Assembly (NCBI GenBank): GCA_021775525.1
Contig: JAJFHQ010000024.1
Location: forward strand, 1-64,000
Reading direction: 5' to 3'
Origin: Hyphomicrobiales bacterium
Lineage (GTDB): Bacteria > Pseudomonadota > Alphaproteobacteria > Rhizobiales > Methyloligellaceae
Length of the DNA stretch: 64,000 nucleotides
Shown: one piece after another, positions 55,404-63,876 of the stretch
How the letters are laid out: each line of letters begins with the position of its first letter
Numbering within the stretch: position 1 is the stretch's first letter
Position numbers and translations under genes: made by a program
Notes under the pieces: generated by a model
What the model was told of the DNA's origin: nothing
Database searches by the model: none
Seen by the model: the letters and a program-made list of their open reading frames with translations, nothing else

Positions 55404-55988
55404 TCAAATTTTTCGGGCGGATGCTGACCCTGTGCCTTGGCGTTCGATCACGATGAGTTCGGGCGCGGTGGACGGGGAATTGATCTGCCCATGTCGGGTG
55501 ACATGAAAGATTTGTGGCAGTTGCTGAACGTATGAGCGAACATCGGCTGCTTCGACGTCCCCGCCCGGATGCCCGGGATAGACCACAAGCGTGACAAGAC
55601 CATGGATTGCAAGATGGTTGAGGGCTTGACCGAGAGCATTGAGCGTGGTCTCGCTGCGGGTGATAATCTCTCTTGGCGCACCCGGCAGATAGCCCAGGTT
55701 GAACATCACCGCTGCAAGTTTTCCATGTCCTTCAGATGGCAAATGCGCTTCAAGCGCTTCATGTCCGGCGTGAATAAATTTTACCTGGGATTGTCCTCCC
55801 AGCCGCTCGGCTGCTGCTGCCAGGGCTATTTCCTGTACGTCGAACCCGAAGACGCGGCCCCGTGGCCCCACAAGCCCGGCAAGAAAGTGCGTGTCGTGGC
55901 CATTCCCCACCGTGGCGTCGACCACCCAGTCTCCGGGCTTTACAGCTTTGCGTATCAGGAGATGAGCCTGTTCAGTGGCGCGCATCAT
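55404..55988 (-). CDS. YtqB/MnmM-like class I methyltransferase
   Basis: 194 residues. Motif I is WVVDATVGNGHDTHFLAGLV (about 21-40). FGFDVQEIALAAAAERL is motif II, AAVMFNLGYLPG is motif IV with NLGYLP typical of this family (PF06962), and LVTLVVYPGHPGGDVEAADV follows. Bacillus YtqB was shown to be MnmM, which methylates nm5s2U34 to mnm5s2U34 in tRNAs. Its 5' end overlaps the FAD oxidoreductase gene by 17 bp, a strong coupling. It is a good candidate for the second step of wobble-U34 modification. Confidence 0.8.
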   Translation of the reverse strand: MMRATEQAHLLIRKAVKPGDWVVDATVGNGHDTHFLAGLVGPRGRVFGFDVQEIALAAAAERLGGQSQVKFIHAGHEALEAHLPSEGHGKLAAVMFNLGYLPGAPREIITRSETTLNALGQALNHLAIHGLVTLVVYPGHPGGDVEAADVRSYVQQLPQIFHVTRHGQINSPSTAPELIVIERQGTGSASARKI

Positions 55989-57042
55989 TGCTCACGAAAT
56001 GGGTTTGTACATCGACATCCTCGGGCAACGGGTTCCGGTGCACGAGGAAGTCGGCCAAACACTGGGCATACCAGGGCGCGTGCAATGAACCCTTCGAGCC
56101 CAATCCATTGAAATAGCCCAGCCGTTCCTCCTCGGGATGGAGACCCACCAGCGCCTTGCTTTCGCTGATGATGGGGCGCACCGCGGCACGGTGATCCAGC
56201 ACCGTGTACGGCAGGTGAAAAAACTCTTTGAGTTTGCTTTCAATCTCCGCACGCGCGGACGCGTTCGGCACCTGGTCCAGATTGTCCCAATCATAGGTCG
56301 AGCCAACACGGAAAACGTCCGGCTCTGCGGTGGGCGCAACCCAGATGCCGCGATGCAGGCTTTGAGGCAGCACGCGGTCGTGGAAGCGGACCGTCAAAAT
56401 ATCTCCCTTGGCCGCGAGAAAAGGCACCCATTGAAAATACGGATTGCGGGTGGCCGCAAACCCCTCGCAGGAGATGAGAGTGCGGGCCCGGCATCCGCTC
56501 ACAGAAACACCTTCAGCATCGAAGACCACGTCGCGGTGCCAGTCGAGGGTCACAGGTTTCCACTCCAACACCGCCCGGGAGGCGTCAAGATAGGCCACCA
56601 CGTCAAGCTGCGCGGCATTCATTGCGAAGCCTCCGCCACTGGCATCACCAAGCTTGGAGTCGAGTAACGGTGCGGGTTGCGGGCTGACCAAATGAGACCG
56701 GAAATCAGGCTTGCCACTGCGCGTGGACCAGTTTTCACGTTCTTCATCAGACCGGAACAGCCGCAGCGCAATGCGGTCATGGAAGAATGCCTGTCCCGTC
56801 TGCTTTTCAATCGAGGTGTAAAATTTCCGGGCCGCGGGAAGGAATTCATCATACCGCCTGCTCAGGGCCATACGCTTGCCCGTGATGGGGGTGATCAGCC
56901 CCGCAGCAATTTTGGAGGATGTCACGGCCTCCCCGGCGTCCAGCAGCAGGACACGCTGACCCTCCGCAATCAGGTGCCACGCCAGCGTCGTGCCTGCCAG
57001 CCCCTGGCCAACTATGATCACGTCCCAGGGCGCTTGCGCCAT
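55972..57042 (-). CDS. DAO-family FAD oxidoreductase, candidate MnmC(o)-like cmnm5(s2)U34 oxidase
   Basis: 356 residues. The dinucleotide-binding motif is WDVIIVGQGLAGTTLAWHLI (about 6-25), followed by LLLDAGEAVTSSKIAAGLIT and PITGKRMALSRRYDE. The C-terminal end has RPIISESKALVGLHPEEER and GYFNGLGSKGSLHAPWYAQC (GSKG). The fold is that of glycine/D-amino-acid oxidases and of the MnmC FAD domain. Coupled to the MnmM-like methyltransferase, it may oxidise cmnm5U to nm5U (inference from context; sequence alone only gives the DAO family). Confidence 0.72.
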   Translation of the reverse strand: MAQAPWDVIIVGQGLAGTTLAWHLIAEGQRVLLLDAGEAVTSSKIAAGLITPITGKRMALSRRYDEFLPAARKFYTSIEKQTGQAFFHDRIALRLFRSDEERENWSTRSGKPDFRSHLVSPQPAPLLDSKLGDASGGGFAMNAAQLDVVAYLDASRAVLEWKPVTLDWHRDVVFDAEGVSVSGCRARTLISCEGFAATRNPYFQWVPFLAAKGDILTVRFHDRVLPQSLHRGIWVAPTAEPDVFRVGSTYDWDNLDQVPNASARAEIESKLKEFFHLPYTVLDHRAAVRPIISESKALVGLHPEEERLGYFNGLGSKGSLHAPWYAQCLADFLVHRNPLPEDVDVQTHFVSNDARH

Positions 57043-57249
57043 GTCACTGTGGCTCCTGCATTACACAATGGCCCGGACCCTAGACCCTGGGTGAACGGGT
57101 TGCCAACTCAACGGGTGGAGCCAAGGGAGCCTGCAGATCATTATCTGTTCTCCGCACCCGAGGGATAAACAAAATATATTGATGACCTGACAGCATGAAG
57201 CTGGGCGGATATGGTCGCGGGCAAAAATAACCCCCAAAGGTCCAGCCAC

Positions 57250-57927
57250 ATGACGAATGCAGTTGACGAAGCAATAGTGAGCCGGCGTTCGGTACGTGCC
57301 TTTCTGCCCAATCCGGTGCCGCGTGAAACGGTGGAGCATCTGCTGGAAGTGGCAAGGCAGGCGCCGAGTGGCACCAATACCCAGCCCTGGACGGTGCGGG
57401 CGCTCTCAGGCGCGGCCAAGGACGAGCTGTGCAAGGCGGTGCATCATGCCCATGACACCGAGGCTGAGAAACACAGCTATTCCTATAAATATTATCCGGC
57501 AGAAATTCCCGAGCCCTACATCTCGCGGCGGCGCAAGGTCGGCTGGGATCTCTATGGCCTGCTCGACATCAAGAAGGGGGAGCGGGAAAAAACCCACATC
57601 CAGCACGGGCGCAATTACCTGTTCTTCGACGCGCCGGTCGGTCTCATCTTCACCATCGAAAAGGTGATGGAACAGGGCAGCTGGCTCGACTATGGCATGT
57701 TCCTGGAAAACATCATGGTGGCGGCGCGGGGTGCAGGACTGCACACCTGCCCGCAGGCCGCCTGGGTGCAATATCACCGCGTGGTCATTGATGTGCTCGA
57801 CATCCCGGACACGCAAGAAATCGTCTGTGGTATGGCGCTTGGTTATGAGGACGAAAACGCCCCGGAAAACACGCTTCGCACGGAACGCGAGCCCGTGTCA
57901 GGTTTCGCTACGTTTCAAGGGTTTTGA
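57250..57927 (+). CDS. Nitroreductase-family FMN oxidoreductase
   Basis: 225 residues from the ATG at 57250; an earlier in-frame ATG at 57211 would give 238 residues and cannot be excluded. Motifs: SRRSVRAFLPNPVPRETVEH (FMN phosphate Arg), QAPSGTNTQPWTVRAL, and AARGAGLHTCPQAAW, then IVCGMALGYEDENAPEN. It reduces nitro or quinone compounds with NAD(P)H. Divergent from the FAD gene; its C-terminal codons overlap the convergent gene at 57915. Confidence 0.87.
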   Translation: MTNAVDEAIVSRRSVRAFLPNPVPRETVEHLLEVARQAPSGTNTQPWTVRALSGAAKDELCKAVHHAHDTEAEKHSYSYKYYPAEIPEPYISRRRKVGWDLYGLLDIKKGEREKTHIQHGRNYLFFDAPVGLIFTIEKVMEQGSWLDYGMFLENIMVAARGAGLHTCPQAAWVQYHRVVIDVLDIPDTQEIVCGMALGYEDENAPENTLRTEREPVSGFATFQGF

Positions 57928-58208
57928 TCTGGCAATCTGGCCGTCTTGCTTTCGCCCGACAAAGGTTCATGCGCCTCGCCAGGCATGATGAATTCCTTGA
58001 TCGTCATCTCCAGCAGGTAGCGCACAAAACCAAACTCCGGATGGGAGAGCTGTCCCTGAACAGCCAAAAGCGTTTTGTGGATGGCCATGAATTCCTGGTT
58101 CGATATGGTCTCATAGGTCTTGTGGGCCACGGCAAACTTCTTCGACTCCGGTTGTTCGGCCGGTTGTTGTTTGATCTCGGTTGGTTTTCGCTCAGATTCG
58201 CTCGACAT
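57915..58208 (-). CDS. Hypothetical small acidic protein
   Basis: 97 residues from the ATG at 58208 (GGAG about 9 nt upstream); an in-frame start at 58310 exists. A disordered polar N-terminus (MSSESERKPTEIKQQPAEQ) is followed by a helical core FMAIHKTLLAVQGQLSHPEF and FVRYLLEMTIKEFIMPG. No family recognised. The 3' end overlaps the nitroreductase stop by 13 bp. Confidence 0.5.
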   Translation of the reverse strand: MSSESERKPTEIKQQPAEQPESKKFAVAHKTYETISNQEFMAIHKTLLAVQGQLSHPEFGFVRYLLEMTIKEFIMPGEAHEPLSGESKTARLPDQNP

Positions 58209-58410
58209 TTGTTCAGGCTCCGCATCGCCATCATAAGGATATGAAAATAGAAAATACGAGACGGTGGCGGCCCCCTTGGGGACAGCCTGCCTCGCCGCCT
58301 CGCTGTTCAAATTGATGGTGATTATGGGAGGGTCTTTAGATAAAAGCAGCTGTATTACTGTTATGTAACAGTAATGACAGCAAGTAAACTAAGAGAAATA
58401 TACTTTTGTC

Positions 58411-60183
58411 TCAACCTGTTGGGCCAATCATCAGCCCCGCGTCACGAAGACCATCTAGCAAATCCGCGAGGAACGCCTCGGGGAAATTCCAACCGGACAG
58501 TTCCGACCTGGGTGACACGACGAATTTCGGAAATTCAGTCTTGAGATGATTCGCCGCCTCGTTTGCCGCAGCGGTCCGATCGAGTTTACCGTTCACAGCC
58601 GCCCGCGCCACGGACGAAAGCAAAACCTGGGGTTGGTAATAGGCCAGCGCGTGCGTCAGCGCCCGCTCGTAATTTTTCTGGTGGTAATAATACGCAAACA
58701 GTATCCCATGGTACCAGGGAGGGTGACCCGGGTTCAGCCACACTGCCTTTTCAACCAGTGATTTGCCAAGTTCCCAATCTCCAAGCTGGGTATATGTCCA
58801 GCCTGCGTCCGCAAGGATATCGGCATCGTTGGGATTGAGGGCCAAAGCAATTTTCATGTTGCGCCTGGCACCCGGGAGATCCTTTTTCAGTAGGGCTACT
58901 AACGATGCATATTGATGCGCTCTTGCGCTTTCCGGATTGATCTTTAGGGCTTTTTTTGCGGCATTCTCCGACCTTCTCAACGCGTCCTCAACGCTTGAGA
59001 TGAGATTGTAGCCGTAGCGAATTTCATCTCCGTAAATCCAAGATAACAACGCCCAGGCTTCTGTATAGTCGGGTGTTTCCTTCACAGCATTTTCAAGACA
59101 ATCCCTCATCCGCGCATGCTTGGCCGCAGACCTATTTCTCGCATATGCATAATGGGCCAAAACGCATTTGTACGGAATGAGTGTCTTGTTTACATTGCCC
59201 TTCAAACGGCGCGTTTCCATGCGCTGGACAACCCCGTAAGGCTGACCTAGCCGGGCCGCAATTTCGCCGATAATTTTCGTCTGGATATGGAAAAGATTGT
59301 CAGGCCGGATATTCTCCTCCGACGCATAGGACCAGGTATAGGTGCCGGTGGACATTTCCAGCAGTCGCACCTCGATACGGGTTTTTTCGCCGGAGCGTTG
59401 CAAAGACCCCTCGACCACATAATTGGCATTCAGCCTGGTGGCGATTTCATAAGGGCTCAAGTTATAGCCCGAGAAAACCTTGACTGTTTCCCGCCCAAGC
59501 ATCCTGAGAGACTTGAATCTCGTGAGGTCATTCAGAAGCTGGTGGTCAAAACCATCGGCGAGTTCAGCCGTGTCCCCCGGGCCAAGGGGTTTGAGCGGCA
59601 AAATGGCAACTGTCGCCCCTGCGGGCCGCTTCAGGATTGCTTCCAGTTGGGATTCCAGGCTCAACGTTGCATGTCTCTCCCCGAACCCCATGACCTGTGT
59701 ATAAAAAATAATGCCGGAGACCGCGCCAATCACGACCAGAGAAAACGCCGCCAACGCGACGTCTACGACACTCATCTTCCGGATAACGGCAACAACCCGA
59801 TTCCCCGGCGTTTGATCCAGCCGTGACTGACGCTTGAAGGACGGCACATAGGTACCGGTGGCCACGGATATTTTTACGGGATCATTCCTGCCCTGCCCTG
59901 AATAGTAGGTAGCCAGCACGCGTCGCAGCCTCGTGGCATCGACCCTTACAGATGCATCATGCTCGGGGTCGAAACTGTCCGGCTTGCCAAACACTTCAAC
60001 GCCAATGGTATAGCCCTTGAGCTGTTTGGCCGACCCCTCAAGGGTCATATCGACAATATATTTGAGAAAGTCCGAGAGCCTGGGCGAGCGTTGAAACAAA
60101 TCGCTTTCCAGTAAGCGCGCCAACGCTGCCCGGATTTCATTGGCCGGTATCGATGACGTCTCTCTTTTAGATGCCGCACTCAT
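58411..60183 (-). CDS. Membrane-anchored winged-helix/FlgO-like/TPR protein
   Basis: 590 residues from the ATG at 60183; a longer in-frame start (60270) is unlikely. Residues 15-115 form a winged-helix-like domain (FDPEHDASVRVDATRLRRVL then ISVATGTYVPSF). One transmembrane helix is at about 140-162. Residues 180-320 form a TolB/FlgO-type domain (LADGFDHQLLNDLTRFKSLR, then LNANYVVEGSLQRSGEKTRI). Residues 350-560 are TPR repeats (YTEAWALLSWIYGDEI, ALALNPNDADILADAGWTYT). The layout is that of CadC/ToxR-like one-component sensors and adenylate-cyclase-like TPR regulators, but the DNA-binding role is inferred. Confidence 0.72.
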   Translation of the reverse strand: MSAASKRETSSIPANEIRAALARLLESDLFQRSPRLSDFLKYIVDMTLEGSAKQLKGYTIGVEVFGKPDSFDPEHDASVRVDATRLRRVLATYYSGQGRNDPVKISVATGTYVPSFKRQSRLDQTPGNRVVAVIRKMSVVDVALAAFSLVVIGAVSGIIFYTQVMGFGERHATLSLESQLEAILKRPAGATVAILPLKPLGPGDTAELADGFDHQLLNDLTRFKSLRMLGRETVKVFSGYNLSPYEIATRLNANYVVEGSLQRSGEKTRIEVRLLEMSTGTYTWSYASEENIRPDNLFHIQTKIIGEIAARLGQPYGVVQRMETRRLKGNVNKTLIPYKCVLAHYAYARNRSAAKHARMRDCLENAVKETPDYTEAWALLSWIYGDEIRYGYNLISSVEDALRRSENAAKKALKINPESARAHQYASLVALLKKDLPGARRNMKIALALNPNDADILADAGWTYTQLGDWELGKSLVEKAVWLNPGHPPWYHGILFAYYYHQKNYERALTHALAYYQPQVLLSSVARAAVNGKLDRTAAANEAANHLKTEFPKFVVSPRSELSGWNFPEAFLADLLDGLRDAGLMIGPTG

Positions 60184-60358
60184 GAGCCATGTGCAACGGG
60201 CCTGTTGTGTCAGGCCCGCCCTCCCAACACAAGCAAACACTAGCATTGTGCCCAATGTTCGGCAAAACACATACGGGCCTTTGGATAAAACCCAGAAGGC
60301 AAAAATGTTTTAAAGAAAAGAAAAGTCCAGAAGAACAAATAAAACGTTGGGGAACACC

Positions 60359-60820
60359 CTAACCACAGCGTTCCGCGATCTGTTCCTTGACCATCCGGCT
60401 GGCCATGGAGAAATCCATCTGGCCAGTATAACGTTCCTTCAGCGCGCCCATGGTCTTGCCCATGTCCTTCAGGCCCTCGCAGCCAATCTCATCCATCAGA
60501 GCGAGCACAGCCGAGTGGGTTTCTTCTTCCGTAAGCTGTTTGGGGAGGAAGGTTTGAATGATGTCAATTTCTTCCTGTTCCTGCTGGGCAAGTTCCGGCC
60601 GCCCGCCCTCGGTATATACCTTGATGGACTCGTGGCGCTGCTTGACCATCTTGGACAGGATTTCCATGACCTCGCTATCGGACACGGATTTCTTGTCGCT
60701 GGAGCGCGCGGCAATGTCGCGGTCCTTGATGGCTGCATTGATGAGCCGCAAAGTGGACATACGCCGCTTGTCCTGCAGCTTGATAGCTGCCTTCAGGGCC
60801 TCGTTGATCTCGTCGCGCAT
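60359..60820 (-). CDS. YqeY/GatB-like protein
   Basis: 153 residues. The YqeY pattern is clear: MRDEINEALKAAIKLQDKRR, STLRLINAAIKDRDIAAR, KSVSDSEVMEILSKMVKQRH, and QLTEEETHSAVLALMDEIG, MGKTMGALKERYTGQMDFSM. The domain is shared with the tRNA-binding GatB/YqeY helical module, and it is thought to assist amidotransferase or tRNA reactions. Divergent from carA, a common alphaproteobacterial arrangement. Confidence 0.9.
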   Translation of the reverse strand: MRDEINEALKAAIKLQDKRRMSTLRLINAAIKDRDIAARSSDKKSVSDSEVMEILSKMVKQRHESIKVYTEGGRPELAQQEQEEIDIIQTFLPKQLTEEETHSAVLALMDEIGCEGLKDMGKTMGALKERYTGQMDFSMASRMVKEQIAERCG

Positions 60821-61052
60821 GGATTCTCGTTTTGCACTTGCAATCGCGCTCTAGGGTAATGCAAGGCTGGCGCGAAAGGCAACACGTTTCTCAAAGCTAA
60901 CACATTGATTTTATTATGGAATAAATCTTATGAATCAGTTGACCTACCCAGTCCCATCCCGTAGTGTCCCGCCAATTTAGCTGCTGCCAGAACCGCACCG
61001 GGATGCCGCACATCGATGCGGCACCATGCGGCGGGCACTTATCCCGGGCGCA

Positions 61053-62264
61053 ATGACAATGAGTGAAGCGGCCTTACAGATGACAAAACAAGGTGGTGTT
61101 CCCTGGCCCGGCCAAACCGGAACCGCTGTTCTGGTGCTTGCCGATGGCACCCCCATTGAAGGCGTTGGTGTCGGAGCAACAGGTCGTGCAACCGGTGAAG
61201 TCTGCTTTAACACTGCCATCACAGGTTACCAGGAAATCCTGACCGACCCGTCATATGCGGGCCAGGTCATCACTTTCACCTTCCCACATATTGGAAATGT
61301 AGGCGCCAACACGGACGACATAGAAACATCGAACATGGCTGCTTCGTCAGGCGTGCGTGGGTGTATCCTGCGCGCTTCTATCACTGACCCTTCCAACTAC
61401 CGAGCCATGCAACATCTGGATGACTGGCTCAAAGCCCGCGACATCATCGGCATCTGCGGTGTCGACACACGGGCGCTGACCGCATGGATACGCGAAAATG
61501 GCATGCCTAATGCGGTCATCGCCCATGAGGAAAATGGCACATTCGATCTTGATGCCCTTAAAAAAGAAGCAAGCGAATGGTCAGGCATCGAGGGAGCGGA
61601 CCTCGCGAAAGATGTCACCTGCGGGCAAACCTACGAATGGGACGAGACTCTCTGGACCCTGGGCGAGGGTTATGGGCAACAGGAAAACCCGCAATTTCAC
61701 GTGGTTGCCATCGACTATGGCCTCAAGCGCAACATCCTGCGTTGCCTTGCGAGTGCCGGGTGCAAGGTGACCGTGGTCCCAGCCAGCACGAGCGCTGATG
61801 ATATTCTTGCGCGCAAGCCGGACGGCATCTTTCTCTCGAATGGCCCCGGCGACCCGGCAGCCACAGGCGAATATGCGGTGCCGGAGATCAAGAAGCTGGT
61901 TTCAAGCGGCTTGCCCATGTTCGGCATTTGCCTGGGTCACCAGATACTGGCGCTGGCGCTTGGAGCAAAAACCACGAAAATGCATCAGGGTCATCACGGC
62001 GCCAACCACCCGGTGAAGGATCATACCACCTCCAAGGTGGAAATCACCTCCATGAACCATGGCTTTGCGGTTGATCGTGACAGCCTGCCCGGGACAGTTG
62101 AAGAAACCCATGTTTCGCTGTTTGATGGGTCGAACTGCGGACTCCGCCTCAAGGGCAAACCTGTCTTCTCGGTGCAATATCATCCCGAAGCCTCACCCGG
62201 CCCGCAGGACAGCCACTACCTGTTTGAACGGTTTATGGACTTCATTCGCGCCGCAAACAGTTGA
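61053..62264 (+). CDS. carA: Carbamoyl-phosphate synthase small (glutaminase) subunit
   Basis: 403 residues from the ATG at 61053; 61026 and 61059 are alternatives and no SD is strong. CarA N-domain: [40 protein letters not shown]. The class I glutamine amidotransferase triad is in [15 protein letters not shown] (Cys), and HPE of [12 protein letters not shown] (His and Glu). It supplies ammonia to CarB for arginine and pyrimidine synthesis. fosX lies 22 bp downstream and carB is not in this window. Confidence 0.94.
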   Translation: MTMSEAALQMTKQGGVPWPGQTGTAVLVLADGTPIEGVGVGATGRATGEVCFNTAITGYQEILTDPSYAGQVITFTFPHIGNVGANTDDIETSNMAASSGVRGCILRASITDPSNYRAMQHLDDWLKARDIIGICGVDTRALTAWIRENGMPNAVIAHEENGTFDLDALKKEASEWSGIEGADLAKDVTCGQTYEWDETLWTLGEGYGQQENPQFHVVAIDYGLKRNILRCLASAGCKVTVVPASTSADDILARKPDGIFLSNGPGDPAATGEYAVPEIKKLVSSGLPMFGICLGHQILALALGAKTTKMHQGHHGANHPVKDHTTSKVEITSMNHGFAVDRDSLPGTVEETHVSLFDGSNCGLRLKGKPVFSVQYHPEASPGPQDSHYLFERFMDFIRAANS

Positions 62265-62286
62265 TATCAGCCAATGGAGAGAGCGC

Positions 62287-62700
62287 ATGGTCGAGGGCAT
62301 CAGCCATATCACCTTTATCGTGAAGGACCTGGAAAAGATGAAGCGCCTCATCGTCGAGGTTCTGGGTGGCGAAGAAGTCTATTCCAGCGGTGATGAGACC
62401 TTCTCAGTCTCAAGAGAGAAATTTTTTCTCGTGAATGGGATATGGATCGCAACCATGGAAGGCGATCCACTGGAAACGCGCACCTACAACCATGTGGCAT
62501 TCAAGGTGCAGCTGGATGATTTGCCGCGCTACAAATTGGCTATCGAGCGGCTTGGCCTGGAGATGCGCGAGTCGCGGCCGAGGGTCGAGGGCGAAGGACA
62601 CTCAATCTATTTTTACGACCACGACAATCACATGTTCGAGCTTCATACCGGAACGCTCAACGACCGCCTTGCACGCTATGCCAAGGGTAAAGCGGCATAG
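62287..62700 (+). CDS. fosX: FosX-family fosfomycin hydrolase
   Basis: 137 residues from the ATG at 62287 (GGAGAGAG 7 nt upstream). The VOC fold is very close in pattern to FosX of Listeria and Mesorhizobium: GISHITFIVKDLEKMKR, EKFFLVNGIWIATMEGDPLE, YNHVAFKVQLDD, RPRVEGEGHSIYFYDHDNHM, FELHTGTLNDRL. Metal ligands are His in GISHI, His in YNHVAF and Glu in MFELH. It opens the fosfomycin epoxide with water and Mn2+, so no thiol is needed. 22 bp after carA, it could be expressed with it. Confidence 0.85.
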   Translation: MVEGISHITFIVKDLEKMKRLIVEVLGGEEVYSSGDETFSVSREKFFLVNGIWIATMEGDPLETRTYNHVAFKVQLDDLPRYKLAIERLGLEMRESRPRVEGEGHSIYFYDHDNHMFELHTGTLNDRLARYAKGKAA

Positions 62701-62714
62701 GCATTGAAAATGTT

Positions 62715-63083
62715 CTAGTCTGCATGGTCCCAAACGCAATTATCGAATTCTTCGAACTTGTGTAGTCCCAGGGTATCGCCCTCGCCCACCTCATCGTCAC
62801 AGCCTTCGATTGAGTCTTCATCAGAGAAGACAAACACCTCCCAGACGTCTGATTTGTGCGAAAGCTTCGGGCACACGCGTGCAGCACTGTCCAGCCACTG
62901 GCGGAAGAGCAAGCCTTTTGTTTCCGCGCCCTTGGCCCGCACGGCAAAGAACAGGCGCTTGTCGGTTCCATTCTCGATGCAGAGGGCATGGGTCTGGGCC
63001 GCGCTCGCGGAGACGCCGAGACACGTCATAGCAACGGTCACAAGGACACCCAGGGAACGTGTTGGTCCGTATAAATGCGCCAC
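62715..63083 (-). CDS. Secreted hypothetical protein
   Basis: 122 residues. Residues 1-29 are a signal peptide (LGVLVTVAMTCLGVSASAAQ). The mature part is acidic with five or more Cys-containing stretches (ALCIENGTDK, ARVCPKLSHK, IEGCDDEVGE, FDNCVWDHAD) that could form two disulfides. No family recognised. It starts 2 bp after the TetR gene stop, on the same strand, so both are one transcript. Confidence 0.55.
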   Translation of the reverse strand: MAHLYGPTRSLGVLVTVAMTCLGVSASAAQTHALCIENGTDKRLFFAVRAKGAETKGLLFRQWLDSAARVCPKLSHKSDVWEVFVFSDEDSIEGCDDEVGEGDTLGLHKFEEFDNCVWDHAD

Positions 63084-63085
63084 GC

Positions 63086-63697
63086 TTACTCAGCAGCTAC
63101 GGCAGGTGCAGCCGTATGCCACCCGCCCATCTCGAGTGCCGACTCCATGGCAGTGCCTCGGATTTCGCTTGCGAACTCTTCATCATCGACAGCGCGCGCC
63201 AGAACCATGCCGCCAATGCACAGGGTTGCGATGGCGATCCCGCGCTGACGGGCGTCCGAGCAATCTTCCTGGCTGGCCTGAAACAGTCCAATCATGCCTT
63301 CAAGCACCTGCCTGTAGGCCTGCTTCACAGGCGCCCCGCCCCTGGCCGTGTCAGAGGGCAACGCCACCAGCGGACATGTCTCGTCCAGATTTTCAAAATG
63401 AGCCTCAGACAGATAGACCCCGATGATCTGCTGTGCGACCTGCGCCGCGGGCATGGAAAAATCGATTGTCTGCCCGTCCGTATCGGTTTTTTCGCATTTC
63501 ACGCTCAGCGCGATTGCCTCTGCATAGAGCTCGTCCTTGGTGGCGAAGTGGTTGTAAAAGCCGCCCCTGGTGAGACCGGCATCGGCCATGATTTCATCAA
63601 TGGACACTTCGGTAAAGCCACGGCGATTGAACAGCCGACGCGCGCAATTGACAATTCGCGTGCGGGTTTCTGCTTTGTGCTCTGACGAATAAGGCAT
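63086..63697 (-). CDS. TetR/AcrR-family regulator
   Basis: 203 residues from the ATG at 63697 (GGGAG upstream); longer in-frame starts add a nonspecific leader. HTH at residues 10-55: TRTRIVNCARRLFNRRGFTE, VSIDEIMADAGLTRGGFYNH, FATKDELYAEA. The ligand-binding half (CPLVALPSDTARGGAPVKQA) resembles repressors that sense lipophilic or aldehyde-type compounds. The palindrome at 63758 lies 60 bp upstream, between it and the divergent VOC gene. Confidence 0.88.
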   Translation of the reverse strand: MPYSSEHKAETRTRIVNCARRLFNRRGFTEVSIDEIMADAGLTRGGFYNHFATKDELYAEAIALSVKCEKTDTDGQTIDFSMPAAQVAQQIIGVYLSEAHFENLDETCPLVALPSDTARGGAPVKQAYRQVLEGMIGLFQASQEDCSDARQRGIAIATLCIGGMVLARAVDDEEFASEIRGTAMESALEMGGWHTAAPAVAAE

Positions 63698-63757
63698 AGG
63701 AAAACTCCCGGTTTTTGCCTGTTTGCGGCTTTGTGATCGCCATTCTAGACAGAAACG

Positions 63758-63781
63758 AAAATATGTTCTTGAACATATTTT
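63758..63781. promoter_or_regulatory. TetR operator palindrome
   Basis: AAAATATGTTC (63758-63768) and GAACATATTTT (63771-63781) are perfect 11-bp arms with a TT spacer. This is a strong candidate for a TetR dimer site between the divergent TetR and VOC genes. Confidence 0.65.
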
Positions 63782-63876
63782 ATTCTCCTCAACACTGCGC
63801 AAACCAAGGCCACGGGCTCGCCCCCCCTTTTTGAGACCGGATGGCCGGAACAACATAATAGTGAGGAGGACGTCCC

